Source: Clostridia bacterium (GTDB lineage Bacteria > Bacillota > Clostridia > Oscillospirales > CAG-272). From it: a stretch of 7,607 bases of DNA. Shown here piece by piece: positions 1 through 6,095 of the stretch; the first letter of the stretch is position 1, and each line of letters opens with the position of its first letter. The position numbers and the translations under genes are program-made. The stretch spans positions 1 to 7,607 of the forward strand of contig JAGAFM010000001.1 in the NCBI GenBank assembly GCA_017612655.1. Reading direction: 5' to 3'. The notes under the pieces were generated by a model that saw only the letters and a program-made list of their open reading frames with translations, was not told the DNA's origin and searched no databases.

Positions 1-1
1 A

Positions 2-30
2 AAAAAACGTATGTAATTACAACGTTTTTT
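2..30. terminator. AT-rich palindromic hairpin at left edge, possible bidirectional terminator
   Basis: Arms AAAAAACGT (2-10) and ACGTTTTTT (22-30) are exact reverse complements. Between them, after one unpaired A at 11, lies the perfect palindrome TGTAATTACA (12-21). The right arm ends in six T and the left arm begins with A, so an RNA hairpin with a U-tract could form on either strand. It probably ends a gene lying left of the window. The stem is AT-rich and thus weak, so a DNA-level role such as a protein-binding palindrome is the alternative. Confidence 0.4.
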
Positions 31-173
31 CGGTGTTTCTTTTATTGATTCTTTGCCCTTTTTTCTTTCAAACTCGGGAAGAGACGGATACCGCACCGTA
101 ACGGTTCTTTTCGGCGTCCCGAACAGGCCGTTCTTAACGAAAAATCTTCGAAAAACAGGCATGGCAAAAAACG
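31..173. other. Intergenic region upstream of SBP-A with spaced A-tracts
   Basis: I see no convincing gene here. The stretch is richer in A and T than the coding DNA that follows. Two copies of CGAAAAA lie 11 bp apart (138-144 and 149-155), and a third A-tract (166-171) sits just before the -35 box of the SBP-A promoter. A-tracts spaced near one helical turn upstream of a promoter are typical of bent DNA or UP-like elements that strengthen initiation. That role is inferred from position and spacing. Confidence 0.35.
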
Positions 174-202
174 TTGACTTTTCCATCCTTTTATGATACA
201 AT
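174..202 (+). promoter_or_regulatory. Sigma-A type promoter of SBP-A
   Basis: The -35 box TTGACT (174-179) and -10 box TACAAT (197-202) are separated by exactly 17 bp (180-196). Each box differs from the vegetative consensus by one base. Transcription should start near 209, giving a leader of about 168 nt before the ATG at 377. This promoter makes the upstream in-frame GTG at 215 unlikely as the start, because it would lie only a few bases into the transcript with no room for a ribosome binding site. Confidence 0.75.
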
Positions 203-376
203 CCAGTTGGGAAAGTGTCGAAAGATTCCTCCCGTCTGCTCTTTTTTCGATTTTGGGTGAGAGAAAGGTCCCGGCCCGTCCCTTCACCCTATGACTGGCT
301 GAATCTATGTGAACAGAAAGGAAAATGGTATTCGCTCTTCCGTCCCCGGGATACGGAGAGAGATGCCGGACTTGCC
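203..376 (+). other. Long 5' leader of SBP-A
   Basis: About 168 nt lie between the predicted transcription start and the ATG. The leader can form a hairpin with arms GGGTGA (255-260) and TCACCC (284-289), and a longer-range pairing between GTCCCGG (268-274) and CCGGGAT (346-352, one G-U pair). These share sequence space and could be mutually exclusive. No known riboswitch class is recognisable. A purine-rich AGAAAGGA (315-322) lies 54 nt before the start and is too far away to serve it. GGAGAGAG (355-362) ends 14 nt before the ATG, a long spacing. Confidence 0.4.
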
Positions 377-1858
377 ATGAAGAACGTACGAAAGAGTTTA
401 CTGTTTGCCTGCGCCGTTCTGGTTGCGGCAGCGGCGGCCTCCTGCGGCGAAACCCCGAACACTCCGACTGACGGAAGCGGTTCGCCCGGTCAGGGAAGTT
501 CGTCAAGCGTTGAATCCAGTGTTCCCGAGGAGACCGAAAGCGTGGATTACAGCATTCCGGAGCCGGATATGACGGGTTTGAACTTCGGCGGTGCGGAATT
601 TGCTTTCTTCAGCACGGGACTTGAAGATCTCTGGGCGGAAAAGTTGACCGGAGAAACCGTAAACGACGCCGTCTTCAAACGCGACTCCATGATCGAGGAT
701 AAACTGAACGTCAAGATTACGGCTTCGGTCAACGAATCGTATTTTCCGGACGAGGCTGTGAAACTTGTGACGTCCGGAGACACTCGGTATCAGGTTTACC
801 GCGATACCGCCGTCGGGTTCGGAGACACGGTCAGCTACGGGATCTATATTGACATGCGTCAGCTTCCATACTGTGACTTCACGCAGACCTACTGGAATCC
901 CTACGCCCTGGCTTCCGGCTCCGTTTACGGAAAGAACTTCTTCATGCCTTCCGACTTTTCCCATGTTACGCTGTCACAGGCTCACTGCGTCTACTTCAAT
1001 AAACGGCTGATGGCAGAATATGACGTGGAAAATCCCTACGATCTCGTGGACGGAAACCGCTGGACAATCGACAATTATCTGACGATGATCCGTCAGGTTT
1101 CCCGCGATGTCAACGGGGACGGGGAAATGGGGATTCAGGACCACTACGGCGTTCTGGTCCGGAGCGGACGCAGGTTCGGGACTTTCCTGGATCTTTACGT
1201 GGGCTCCGGTCAGCACTTCACCACGACGGATGAAAGCGGCGTCCGGATCCTGGATGTGGATTCCGATATGACGCAGAGCATCATCGACAAGATTTCCACC
1301 GTTCTCAAGGACCGTTCGGTTGCCTTCCGCTCGGAGGATTTTGAAAAAGAGGGCATGTTCGGCTACGAGGGCTTCATGAACGGGCATGCGCTCTTCATGC
1401 ATGACTCCGTGGGTCAGTTGATCTACCTCCGTGAGATGGAGGATGATTTCGGGATTCTCCCGAATCCGAAATATGACGATTCTCAGGAGAATTACGCCCA
1501 CCGGGCCAGTCCTTTCAGCGCGATGTTCGCCATTCCTTCGACCAACGAAGAACTCGAGATGACGGGAGCCGTCATGGAGTACGGTTCCTGGCTGGCGCAT
1601 TATACCACCATTCCTGCTTACTATGAAATCACCGTCAAGCAGAAAAGAACCCGGGACGAGAAGGCGATGGAGATGCTGGACATTATCCACGATACGATCG
1701 TCTTCGATTTCGGTGATATGTTCGACGGCCCGAATATTGCAAACTATATGGACGCAGCCTATGAGGGCGGATCCATGACGAGAGGGTTTGATACGAGCCG
1801 GAAAAAAGTCAACAAGGCGCTGAACCGGCTCTGCCAGAAACTCAACAGTCTGAGTTAA
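377..1858 (+). CDS. Family 1-type extracellular solute-binding lipoprotein (SBP-A)
   Basis: A 493-residue secreted lipoprotein, likely the ligand-binding component of an ABC importer of the family 1 (often carbohydrate) class. Residues 1-22 form a signal peptide (MKN-x-R-K, hydrophobic core, Ala-rich end) and Cys23 in AASC is the lipidation site. A Ser/Gly/Pro/Glu linker runs to about 56, then YSIPEP (58-63) opens the folded part. Landmarks shared with the three paralogues here: ETVNDAV (93-99), LPYCDF with following YW (163-173), an EF-hand-like loop Asp244-x-Asn246-x-Asp248-Gly249 ending at Asp255, NPKYDDSQ (363-370) and KQKRTRDE (421-428). The length is normal for the family. The ATG at 377 is preferred over the in-frame GTG at 215 because it begins a proper signal peptide and lies well behind the promoter. 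No permease gene is nearby, so ligand and partner are unknown. It is closest to SBP-B, 174 bp downstream on the same strand. Confidence 0.92.
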   Translation: MKNVRKSLLFACAVLVAAAAASCGETPNTPTDGSGSPGQGSSSSVESSVPEETESVDYSIPEPDMTGLNFGGAEFAFFSTGLEDLWAEKLTGETVNDAVFKRDSMIEDKLNVKITASVNESYFPDEAVKLVTSGDTRYQVYRDTAVGFGDTVSYGIYIDMRQLPYCDFTQTYWNPYALASGSVYGKNFFMPSDFSHVTLSQAHCVYFNKRLMAEYDVENPYDLVDGNRWTIDNYLTMIRQVSRDVNGDGEMGIQDHYGVLVRSGRRFGTFLDLYVGSGQHFTTTDESGVRILDVDSDMTQSIIDKISTVLKDRSVAFRSEDFEKEGMFGYEGFMNGHALFMHDSVGQLIYLREMEDDFGILPNPKYDDSQENYAHRASPFSAMFAIPSTNEELEMTGAVMEYGSWLAHYTTIPAYYEITVKQKRTRDEKAMEMLDIIHDTIVFDFGDMFDGPNIANYMDAAYEGGSMTRGFDTSRKKVNKALNRLCQKLNSLS

Positions 1859-1871
1859 ACCCGATGAAGAA

Positions 1872-1915
1872 GTCCGCCTGCTTTCTCAGTGAGGCAGGCG
1901 GATCTCTGTTTCTGA
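1872..1915 (+). terminator. Hairpin terminator after SBP-A, with weak U-tract
   Basis: TCCGCCTGC (1873-1881) pairs perfectly with GCAGGCGGA (1894-1902), extended by a G-U pair (1872/1903). It lies 14 nt after the SBP-A stop. The following bases, TCTCTGTTTCTG, are only moderately U-rich, so termination may be incomplete and read-through into SBP-B is plausible. Confidence 0.65.
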
Positions 1916-1942
1916 ATCTGAAGAAGGTTCAGGGGTTGAACA

Positions 1943-1959
1943 GATCCGGAATCCGGATC
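1943..1959. repeat. 17-bp palindrome between SBP-A and SBP-B, possible operator
   Basis: GATCCGGA (1943-1950) and TCCGGATC (1952-1959) are exact reverse complements around a single central A. It lies between the SBP-A terminator and the SBP-B start, is not followed by a T-run, and so does not look like a terminator. Size and symmetry fit a dimeric repressor site. A poor TTGAAC (1936-1941) overlaps its left side, but no convincing -10 box follows. A role as operator is inference only. Confidence 0.35.
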
Positions 1960-2032
1960 AACAAAGAGTTGAAAGAAAGGATGTTGACATCTTCGGCCCG
2001 TTTCATGTCCGGGCGGGATGCCGGTATTACTC

Positions 2033-3514
2033 GTGAAGAATCTGCGATTGGCTCTTTTTCTGTCCTGCGTCGTCCTGGCCGCCGTCGCAGCAGTTTCCTG
2101 TGGGGAAGGAACTCCGCAGGACGTAGGGGAAACCCGGTCTCCATCCGGATCCGGAGCGGCCTCCGGGGAACCCGCGGAATCTGCGGCGCCCCACTATGAC
2201 ATCCCTGAGCCTGATCTGGGCGAACTGGATTTCGGAGGCGAGATGTTCGGAATTCTGGCCAGCGACGTTTCCGCTGTTTATGCGGAATCACTGATTGGGG
2301 AGATCGTCAACGATGCGATCTACAATCGGAATCTCGCGATCGAGCAGCGTTTCAATCTAAAGTTCCGAATGGATTCCAGTGAATCGCTCGGTTTCTTCCC
2401 CACGGTAGCGACCCAGCTGCTGCTGAGCGGAGACACCACCTATACGCTGTTTTCCGACACCGCAACCGGCTTCTGCGACTGCCTGACGACCGGCGCGTTT
2501 CTCGATATGAGGTCTCTTCCTTACTGCGACTTTACCAGATCTTACTGGAATCAGTACGCCCTCGAGGGAACCTCCATCAAAGGAAGAAACTATTTCATGC
2601 CGACGGATTTCTCTCATAAATCGATTACATCCGCCCAGATCGTCTATTTCAGCCAGAAGATTGTTTCCGAAAACGATCTGGAAAATCCCTACGACTTTGT
2701 CGATAACAACACCTGGACGCTGGACAACTACCTCACCATGATCCGTCAGGTGAGCAGGGATTTAAACGGAGACGGCCAGATGGACACCGAAGATCAGTAC
2801 GGAGTCCTTCTTCGTTCCGGAAGAAGGTTCGGCACGTTTTTGCAGCTCTTCTTCGCTTCCGGGATGCATTACACGACGACCGACGAAGAAGGCGCCCGCG
2901 TAATCGACGTCGATTCCGAAAAAGCGCAGGCTCTTGTCGACAGACTGTCTCCTGTTTTCCTGGATAAAGCCGTGGCAATTGACTTCGACCGTTACCGGGA
3001 AGCGACCGGATACGACCCGGAACTGTTCTTCATGTCCGACCGCGCCCTGTTCATGCACGACTCGATCGATGCCCTCATGACCATCCGCGAGATGGAAACC
3101 GATTTCGGGGTTCTGCCGAACCCGAAATACGATTCCAGTCAGGACGGGTATTACCACAAGGCCAGCCCGTTTGCACAGGTTTTCGCCGTCGGGAACAATG
3201 CGGACGTCGAACGCGCAGGCGCGGTTCTCGAGTATGCGTCGTGGCTGTCCCACTACACGGTTATGCCTGCTTATTATGAGGTGACCATCAAACAGAAGCG
3301 TACCCGTGACGAGAAGGCCCTTGAGATACTGGATATCATTCACGATTCCATTTATTTCGATATCGGAGATCTCATCGAATACGTCGACATGTGTACGTAT
3401 ACCTGGAAATCCTTTGAGCAGGGATCCTTCGCCCGCGGGTTCGACACCATGCGGAAAAAGATTAACAAGGCGCTCGACAAATACACAAGGCAGCTGGATT
3501 CGCTGGAATCCTGA
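2033..3514 (+). CDS. Family 1-type extracellular solute-binding lipoprotein (SBP-B)
   Basis: A second 493-residue lipoprotein, the closest paralogue of SBP-A in this window. Starting at GTG 2033 gives MKNLR and a signal peptide ending in AVSC with lipid Cys23, matching SBP-A in length and in the position of its cysteine. An in-frame ATG at 2018 would add MPVLL. GTG is preferred because the same ATGCCGG sequence occurs before SBP-A (363-369), where it is out of frame and cannot be the start. Neither start has a well-placed ribosome binding site. Landmarks: YDIPEP (55-60), GEIVNDAI (89-96), Asp243-x-Asn245-x-Asp247-Gly248 loop ending at Asp254, NPKYDSSQ (363-370) and KQKRTRDE (420-427). It carries a Cys148-x-Cys150 pair not found in SBP-A. 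No strong promoter of its own was found, so it may be transcribed through the leaky hairpin after SBP-A. Ligand unknown. Confidence 0.91.
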   Translation: MKNLRLALFLSCVVLAAVAAVSCGEGTPQDVGETRSPSGSGAASGEPAESAAPHYDIPEPDLGELDFGGEMFGILASDVSAVYAESLIGEIVNDAIYNRNLAIEQRFNLKFRMDSSESLGFFPTVATQLLLSGDTTYTLFSDTATGFCDCLTTGAFLDMRSLPYCDFTRSYWNQYALEGTSIKGRNYFMPTDFSHKSITSAQIVYFSQKIVSENDLENPYDFVDNNTWTLDNYLTMIRQVSRDLNGDGQMDTEDQYGVLLRSGRRFGTFLQLFFASGMHYTTTDEEGARVIDVDSEKAQALVDRLSPVFLDKAVAIDFDRYREATGYDPELFFMSDRALFMHDSIDALMTIREMETDFGVLPNPKYDSSQDGYYHKASPFAQVFAVGNNADVERAGAVLEYASWLSHYTVMPAYYEVTIKQKRTRDEKALEILDIIHDSIYFDIGDLIEYVDMCTYTWKSFEQGSFARGFDTMRKKINKALDKYTRQLDSLES

Positions 3515-3532
3515 CCGAAAGCGGGAAACATG

Positions 3533-3565
3533 CCGCGGGGAGCCATGTCTCCGCGGTTCTTTTCT
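3533..3565 (+). terminator. Rho-independent terminator after SBP-B
   Basis: CCGCGGGGA (3533-3541) pairs with TCTCCGCGG (3548-3556) with one G-U pair, closing a six-base loop, and is followed by TTCTTTTCT (3557-3565). It lies 18 nt after the SBP-B stop and only about 30 nt before the PrsW-like start codon. Confidence 0.8.
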
Positions 3566-3580
3566 GCGCGCAGGTCACCC

Positions 3581-3586
3581 GGGAGG
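3581..3586 (+). promoter_or_regulatory. Ribosome binding site of the PrsW-like gene
   Basis: GGGAGG lies 8 nt before the ATG at 3595, a good Shine-Dalgarno match at normal spacing that fixes this start. Confidence 0.7.
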
Positions 3587-3594
3587 TTTTACCG

Positions 3595-4314
3595 ATGTTT
3601 CATTTTGGCCGGATTGCTCTTTCTTCTCCGAATATTGTCTTGATTATTTCGGCTGTTGTCCCCGCACTGGCTCTTCTTTTTTTTGCCTACCGTTTCGACC
3701 GGGTGGAAAAGGAATCGCCAGGACTTTTGTGGAACCTGGTCGTGACGGGCGTTTTTTCCTGCCTGATCGCGCTGGTCCTGGAACGGATTTTCGGGACGGT
3801 CCTGGATGCTGTCCTTCCCGAGAATTCTCCAGCCTACCCGGTTGTGCTTTACTTTGGAGTCGTTGCCCTTTCGGAAGAGGGAGCCAAATATCTTCTGCTC
3901 CGGAACAAAACCTGGAATTCCACGGAATTCAATTACCGATTCGACGCGGTTGTCTATGCCGTTTTCGTCTCCCTCGGATTTGCTCTCTGGGAAAACATCA
4001 CCTATGTTCTTCACTACGGACTCTCTACGGCACTCGTCCGCGCCCTGACCGCGATTCCCGGACATGCAGCCTTCGGTGTCTTTATGGGTGCTTTTTACGG
4101 CCTTGACAGACAGGAAGACCGGATGGGCAGGGAAAAGACGTCCCGTCTGTTCCGGATCCTCTCGATTGCATGTCCGGCGCTCCTGCACGGAACATATGAT
4201 TACATCGCCAGTACCCAGGGACTCGCGGCGGGATTCGTATTCTTTGTTCTTGCTCTCTTCCTCTCTTCGTTTTTCCTTCTTCGCCGCGGGGCGCGGGAAG
4301 ATCGGCGCATCTGA
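3595..4314 (+). CDS. PrsW-family intramembrane protease
   Basis: A 239-residue polytopic membrane protein of the PrsW family, putative proteases that cut membrane-bound proteins near or within the bilayer. In Bacillus subtilis PrsW performs site-1 cleavage of the anti-sigma factor RsiW. Visible family motifs: the D-R-x-E-K-E element after the first membrane segment (residues 35-40), EEGAK (94-98) with the presumed catalytic glutamates Glu94 and Glu95, F-A-L-W-E-N (129-134), an arginine (149) followed by P-x-H (His157), and the late H-G-x-Y-D (198-202). About seven to eight hydrophobic segments can be placed, near 13-32, 46-64, 82-93, 116-131, 147-170, 186-204 and 209-230. The basic tail RRGAREDRRI suggests a cytoplasmic C terminus. 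All key residues are present, so it should be active. It follows the SBP-B terminator with no visible promoter of its own. The substrate is unknown: no anti-sigma factor gene is in the window. The symbol is left empty because the role of B. subtilis prsW cannot be assumed here. Confidence 0.9.
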   Translation: MFHFGRIALSSPNIVLIISAVVPALALLFFAYRFDRVEKESPGLLWNLVVTGVFSCLIALVLERIFGTVLDAVLPENSPAYPVVLYFGVVALSEEGAKYLLLRNKTWNSTEFNYRFDAVVYAVFVSLGFALWENITYVLHYGLSTALVRALTAIPGHAAFGVFMGAFYGLDRQEDRMGREKTSRLFRILSIACPALLHGTYDYIASTQGLAAGFVFFVLALFLSSFFLLRRGAREDRRI

Positions 4315-4367
4315 ACAAGAACGAAAAACAAGACGCCTGCCTTGTCCCGCAATAACCGAACAGAACG

Positions 4368-4412
4368 AAAAAGTACCGGTTCCCGCGGAAGGGAACCGGT
4401 GCGATTCTTTTT
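4368..4412. terminator. Bidirectional terminator between convergent PrsW-like and SBP-C genes
   Basis: ACCGGTTCCC (4375-4384) and GGGAACCGGT (4391-4400) form a perfect 10-bp stem with a GCGGAA loop. TTCTTTTT (4405-4412) follows on the plus strand, and an A-run (4368-4372) gives a U-tract on the minus strand. It sits 60 nt after the plus-strand stop and 18 nt after the minus-strand stop, so it can serve both genes. Confidence 0.9.
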
Positions 4413-4418
4413 GAGAAG

Positions 4419-5906
4419 TCAGTCGAGACTGTCCAGCATTTTTGTGTACTTTTTGAGCCGTTTCTGAAGAATCTTAAGAGAAGCTCCGAATTTTCTGGAG
4501 AACGAACGGTCGGTGTAGGAGTTCCACATGTAGTTGGGCATGTAGGAGTCGTAGACGTCTCCGAACTCAAAGACCATGGATCTGCGGATAATGTCCAGCA
4601 TGTTGACGGCGTCTTCGTCGCGGGTTCTCTTCTGCTTGACCGTAATCTCATAATAAGCGGGAAGAACCGTGTAGTGAGAGAGCCAGGCCATGTATTCGGT
4701 GACCGCGCCGGTTTTTTCCAGATCCTGAATGGTAACCGGTGCCGCAAACATAACGGCGTGCGGAAAGACCCGGTGGTAATAATCCGACTGATTGGAGTCG
4801 TATTTCGGGTTCGGAACGATCCCGTAGTCGTCTTCCATATTCCGGAACAGTTCCATCGCCGCGATCTCTTCCTGAATGAAGAGGCAGTGACCTTCGAGAA
4901 ACATGGTTTTATACGCCTTGTCCTTGGTGTCTCCCGTCATGTCCCTGACTTTGTAGTTGTTCAGGCAGACGGTACGGTCCTCCAGAACCGGATACAGCTT
5001 GTCAATCAGATTCTGGGCAAAGTCGCCGTCGACCGCGATGACGCGGCCTTCGTCCGGATCCTCGACGGTAAACGTCTTTCCCGAACCGAAGTAGAACTGC
5101 AGGAAGCAGCCCATCCGGAACTCCGCTTTGACCAGTGCTCCGTAAAGGTCTTCCGTATCATAGATGCCGTCTCCGTTGGTGTCTCCGTGGACCATTTTCA
5201 CCATGGAAAGGAAGTTGTCGATGGTCCAGGTGTTGTCGTAAACCATCTGATAGGGACTCTCCAGATCGTGTTCCGCCACAAGCCTTTTGTTGAAATACAG
5301 GAAACCGGTCGTGGAGAGGGGAGACAGGCAGACATCGTTCGCCATCATGTACAGCTTCCCTTTATAAACGGTATCCCGGACGCAGGAGGGATTCCAGTAC
5401 TCGGATTCCAGATTGCAGTAGGGAAGATCCTTGAAATTCATGTACGCGCCGGTGTAAATGGTGTCGCCGAAGAGAACGGACCCGCCGCAGACCATGTCAA
5501 TGGTACTGTCGCCGGCCATGATCAGAACATCCGGGCGGGTTTCGTCGGCTGTCATAGTCACCTTGCACCCGAACTTCTGCTCGACTTTCAGATTGCGGTT
5601 GAAGACGGCGTCGTTGACGACCTCTCCGATCAGACCTTCGACCCAGAGAAAATCCCTGGGATGGAAGAGTTCGTCCGGATCCTCGTTTTCCAGATTCACC
5701 TGGGTGTAGAAAGTATACTTCTGTCCGGTAAGATCCAGTTCCGGGAGTTCCGGTTCCGGGATGTCGTATCTGGGATCGGTTTCCGGCTCGCTGGCGGAAG
5801 AGGGAGATTCGGAACTGTCAGCGGGTTTCTCCGGCGTTTCCGAAGTGCAGGAAACCGCGGCGAATGCGAGAAGCAGGCAGGCGGCTGCCAGCAGTTTTTT
5901 CTTCAA
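4419..5906 (-). CDS. Family 1-type extracellular solute-binding lipoprotein (SBP-C)
   Basis: A 495-residue lipoprotein on the minus strand. The signal peptide starts MKKKLL and ends in AVSC with lipid Cys20, followed by a Ser/Pro/Glu linker and YDIPEPELPELDLTG (47-61). Further landmarks: GEVVNDAVFNRN (94-105), an EF-hand-like loop Asp242-x-Asn244-x-Asp246-Gly247 ending at Asp253, NPKYDSNQ (366-373) and KQKRTRDE (424-431). The TTG start is supported by AAAGGAG nine bases upstream and by the signal peptide it opens; no better in-frame start exists. Compared with SBP-A and SBP-B it has about ten extra residues near 70-86 and many more cysteines after the lipid Cys (114, 140, 164, 175, 193, 267, 314, 341), most shared with SBP-D. 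It has its own strong promoter, so it is probably well expressed independently of SBP-D upstream. Role inferred: ligand capture for an ABC importer encoded elsewhere; ligand unknown. Confidence 0.92.
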   Translation of the reverse strand: MKKKLLAAACLLLAFAAVSCTSETPEKPADSSESPSSASEPETDPRYDIPEPELPELDLTGQKYTFYTQVNLENEDPDELFHPRDFLWVEGLIGEVVNDAVFNRNLKVEQKFGCKVTMTADETRPDVLIMAGDSTIDMVCGGSVLFGDTIYTGAYMNFKDLPYCNLESEYWNPSCVRDTVYKGKLYMMANDVCLSPLSTTGFLYFNKRLVAEHDLESPYQMVYDNTWTIDNFLSMVKMVHGDTNGDGIYDTEDLYGALVKAEFRMGCFLQFYFGSGKTFTVEDPDEGRVIAVDGDFAQNLIDKLYPVLEDRTVCLNNYKVRDMTGDTKDKAYKTMFLEGHCLFIQEEIAAMELFRNMEDDYGIVPNPKYDSNQSDYYHRVFPHAVMFAAPVTIQDLEKTGAVTEYMAWLSHYTVLPAYYEITVKQKRTRDEDAVNMLDIIRRSMVFEFGDVYDSYMPNYMWNSYTDRSFSRKFGASLKILQKRLKKYTKMLDSLD

Positions 5907-5915
5907 AGGGGGTCA

Positions 5916-5922
5916 CTCCTTT
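5916..5922 (-). promoter_or_regulatory. Ribosome binding site deciding the TTG start of SBP-C
   Basis: On the minus strand AAAGGAG, continuing to TGA, lies 9 nt before TTG at 5906. It resembles the full anti-Shine-Dalgarno complement with one G missing. A GTG inside this motif is out of frame with the gene. Confidence 0.75.
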
Positions 5923-5962
5923 CGGGGATCAAAAACATTTCCAGTCTTTTTCAATCTTAACT

Positions 5963-5991
5963 ATTATAACGAAAATGCGCAATTCTGTCAA
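5963..5991 (-). promoter_or_regulatory. Perfect-consensus sigma-A promoter of SBP-C
   Basis: On the minus strand TTGACA (5986-5991) and TATAAT (5963-5968) are separated by exactly 17 bp (5969-5985). Both boxes match the vegetative consensus at every base. Transcription should begin near 5956, leaving a leader of about 50 nt. Such a promoter should be strong unless repressed. No clear operator palindrome overlaps it. Confidence 0.88.
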
Positions 5992-6012
5992 GATGGGGAA
6001 GACGATTGACGG

Positions 6013-6045
6013 AAAAAGCAGCCGGCGCTTCAAAATGAAGCGCCG
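6013..6045 (-). terminator. Rho-independent terminator after SBP-D
   Basis: On the minus strand CGGCGCTTCA pairs with TGAAGCGCCG around a three-T loop (6023-6045), a perfect 10-bp stem. A five-T run (6013-6017) follows after a five-base gap. It lies about 50 nt after the SBP-D stop and just upstream of the SBP-C promoter, separating the two transcripts. The gap before the U-tract may make it less efficient. Confidence 0.75.
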
Positions 6046-6095
6046 CAGGTCTGTTTGACGTGAAACCAGAGGAAGAATGCAGAGAATGGGCGGGA

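Noticed and set aside
3..113. Open plus-strand frame entering from the left edge and ending near 113, with a hydrophobic stretch
   Set aside because: It could be the C-terminus of a membrane protein, but it passes through the palindrome and a T-rich tract typical of intergenic DNA. No motif supports it; sequence to the left would decide.
215..376. In-frame GTG at 215 as an earlier start of SBP-A
   Set aside because: It would add 54 residues before a clear signal peptide and lies only a few bases after the predicted transcription start.
325..472. Short open frame starting ATG 325 after AGAAAGGA, overlapping the start of SBP-A in another frame
   Set aside because: A ribosome-binding-like sequence is present, but the product shows no homology I recognise. 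The equivalent frame after SBP-A (ATG 1981) gives an unrelated, much longer product, so it is not a conserved leader peptide.
42..506. 154-codon open frame on the minus strand over the SBP-A promoter and signal-peptide region
   Set aside because: It overlaps the promoter and the start of SBP-A, its product is Arg/Ser-rich without recognisable motifs, and no ribosome binding site was noticed.
1984..1989. Perfect -35 box TTGACA before SBP-B
   Set aside because: No acceptable -10 box lies 15-19 bp downstream; the sequence there is GC-rich (around GTCCGG), so I do not call a promoter.
1864..2199. 111-codon open frame on the plus strand starting inside the SBP-A terminator region
   Set aside because: It runs through the terminator stem and over the SBP-B signal peptide in the wrong frame. 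The product is Arg/Ser-rich, as expected of an out-of-frame reading.
4674..5960. 428-codon plus-strand frame antisense to SBP-C
   Set aside because: It is the complement of a strongly conserved lipoprotein gene, includes the SBP-C promoter, and has no recognisable motif. Long antisense frames arise from codon bias. A similar 467-codon frame lies opposite SBP-D (6060-7463) and is rejected for the same reason.
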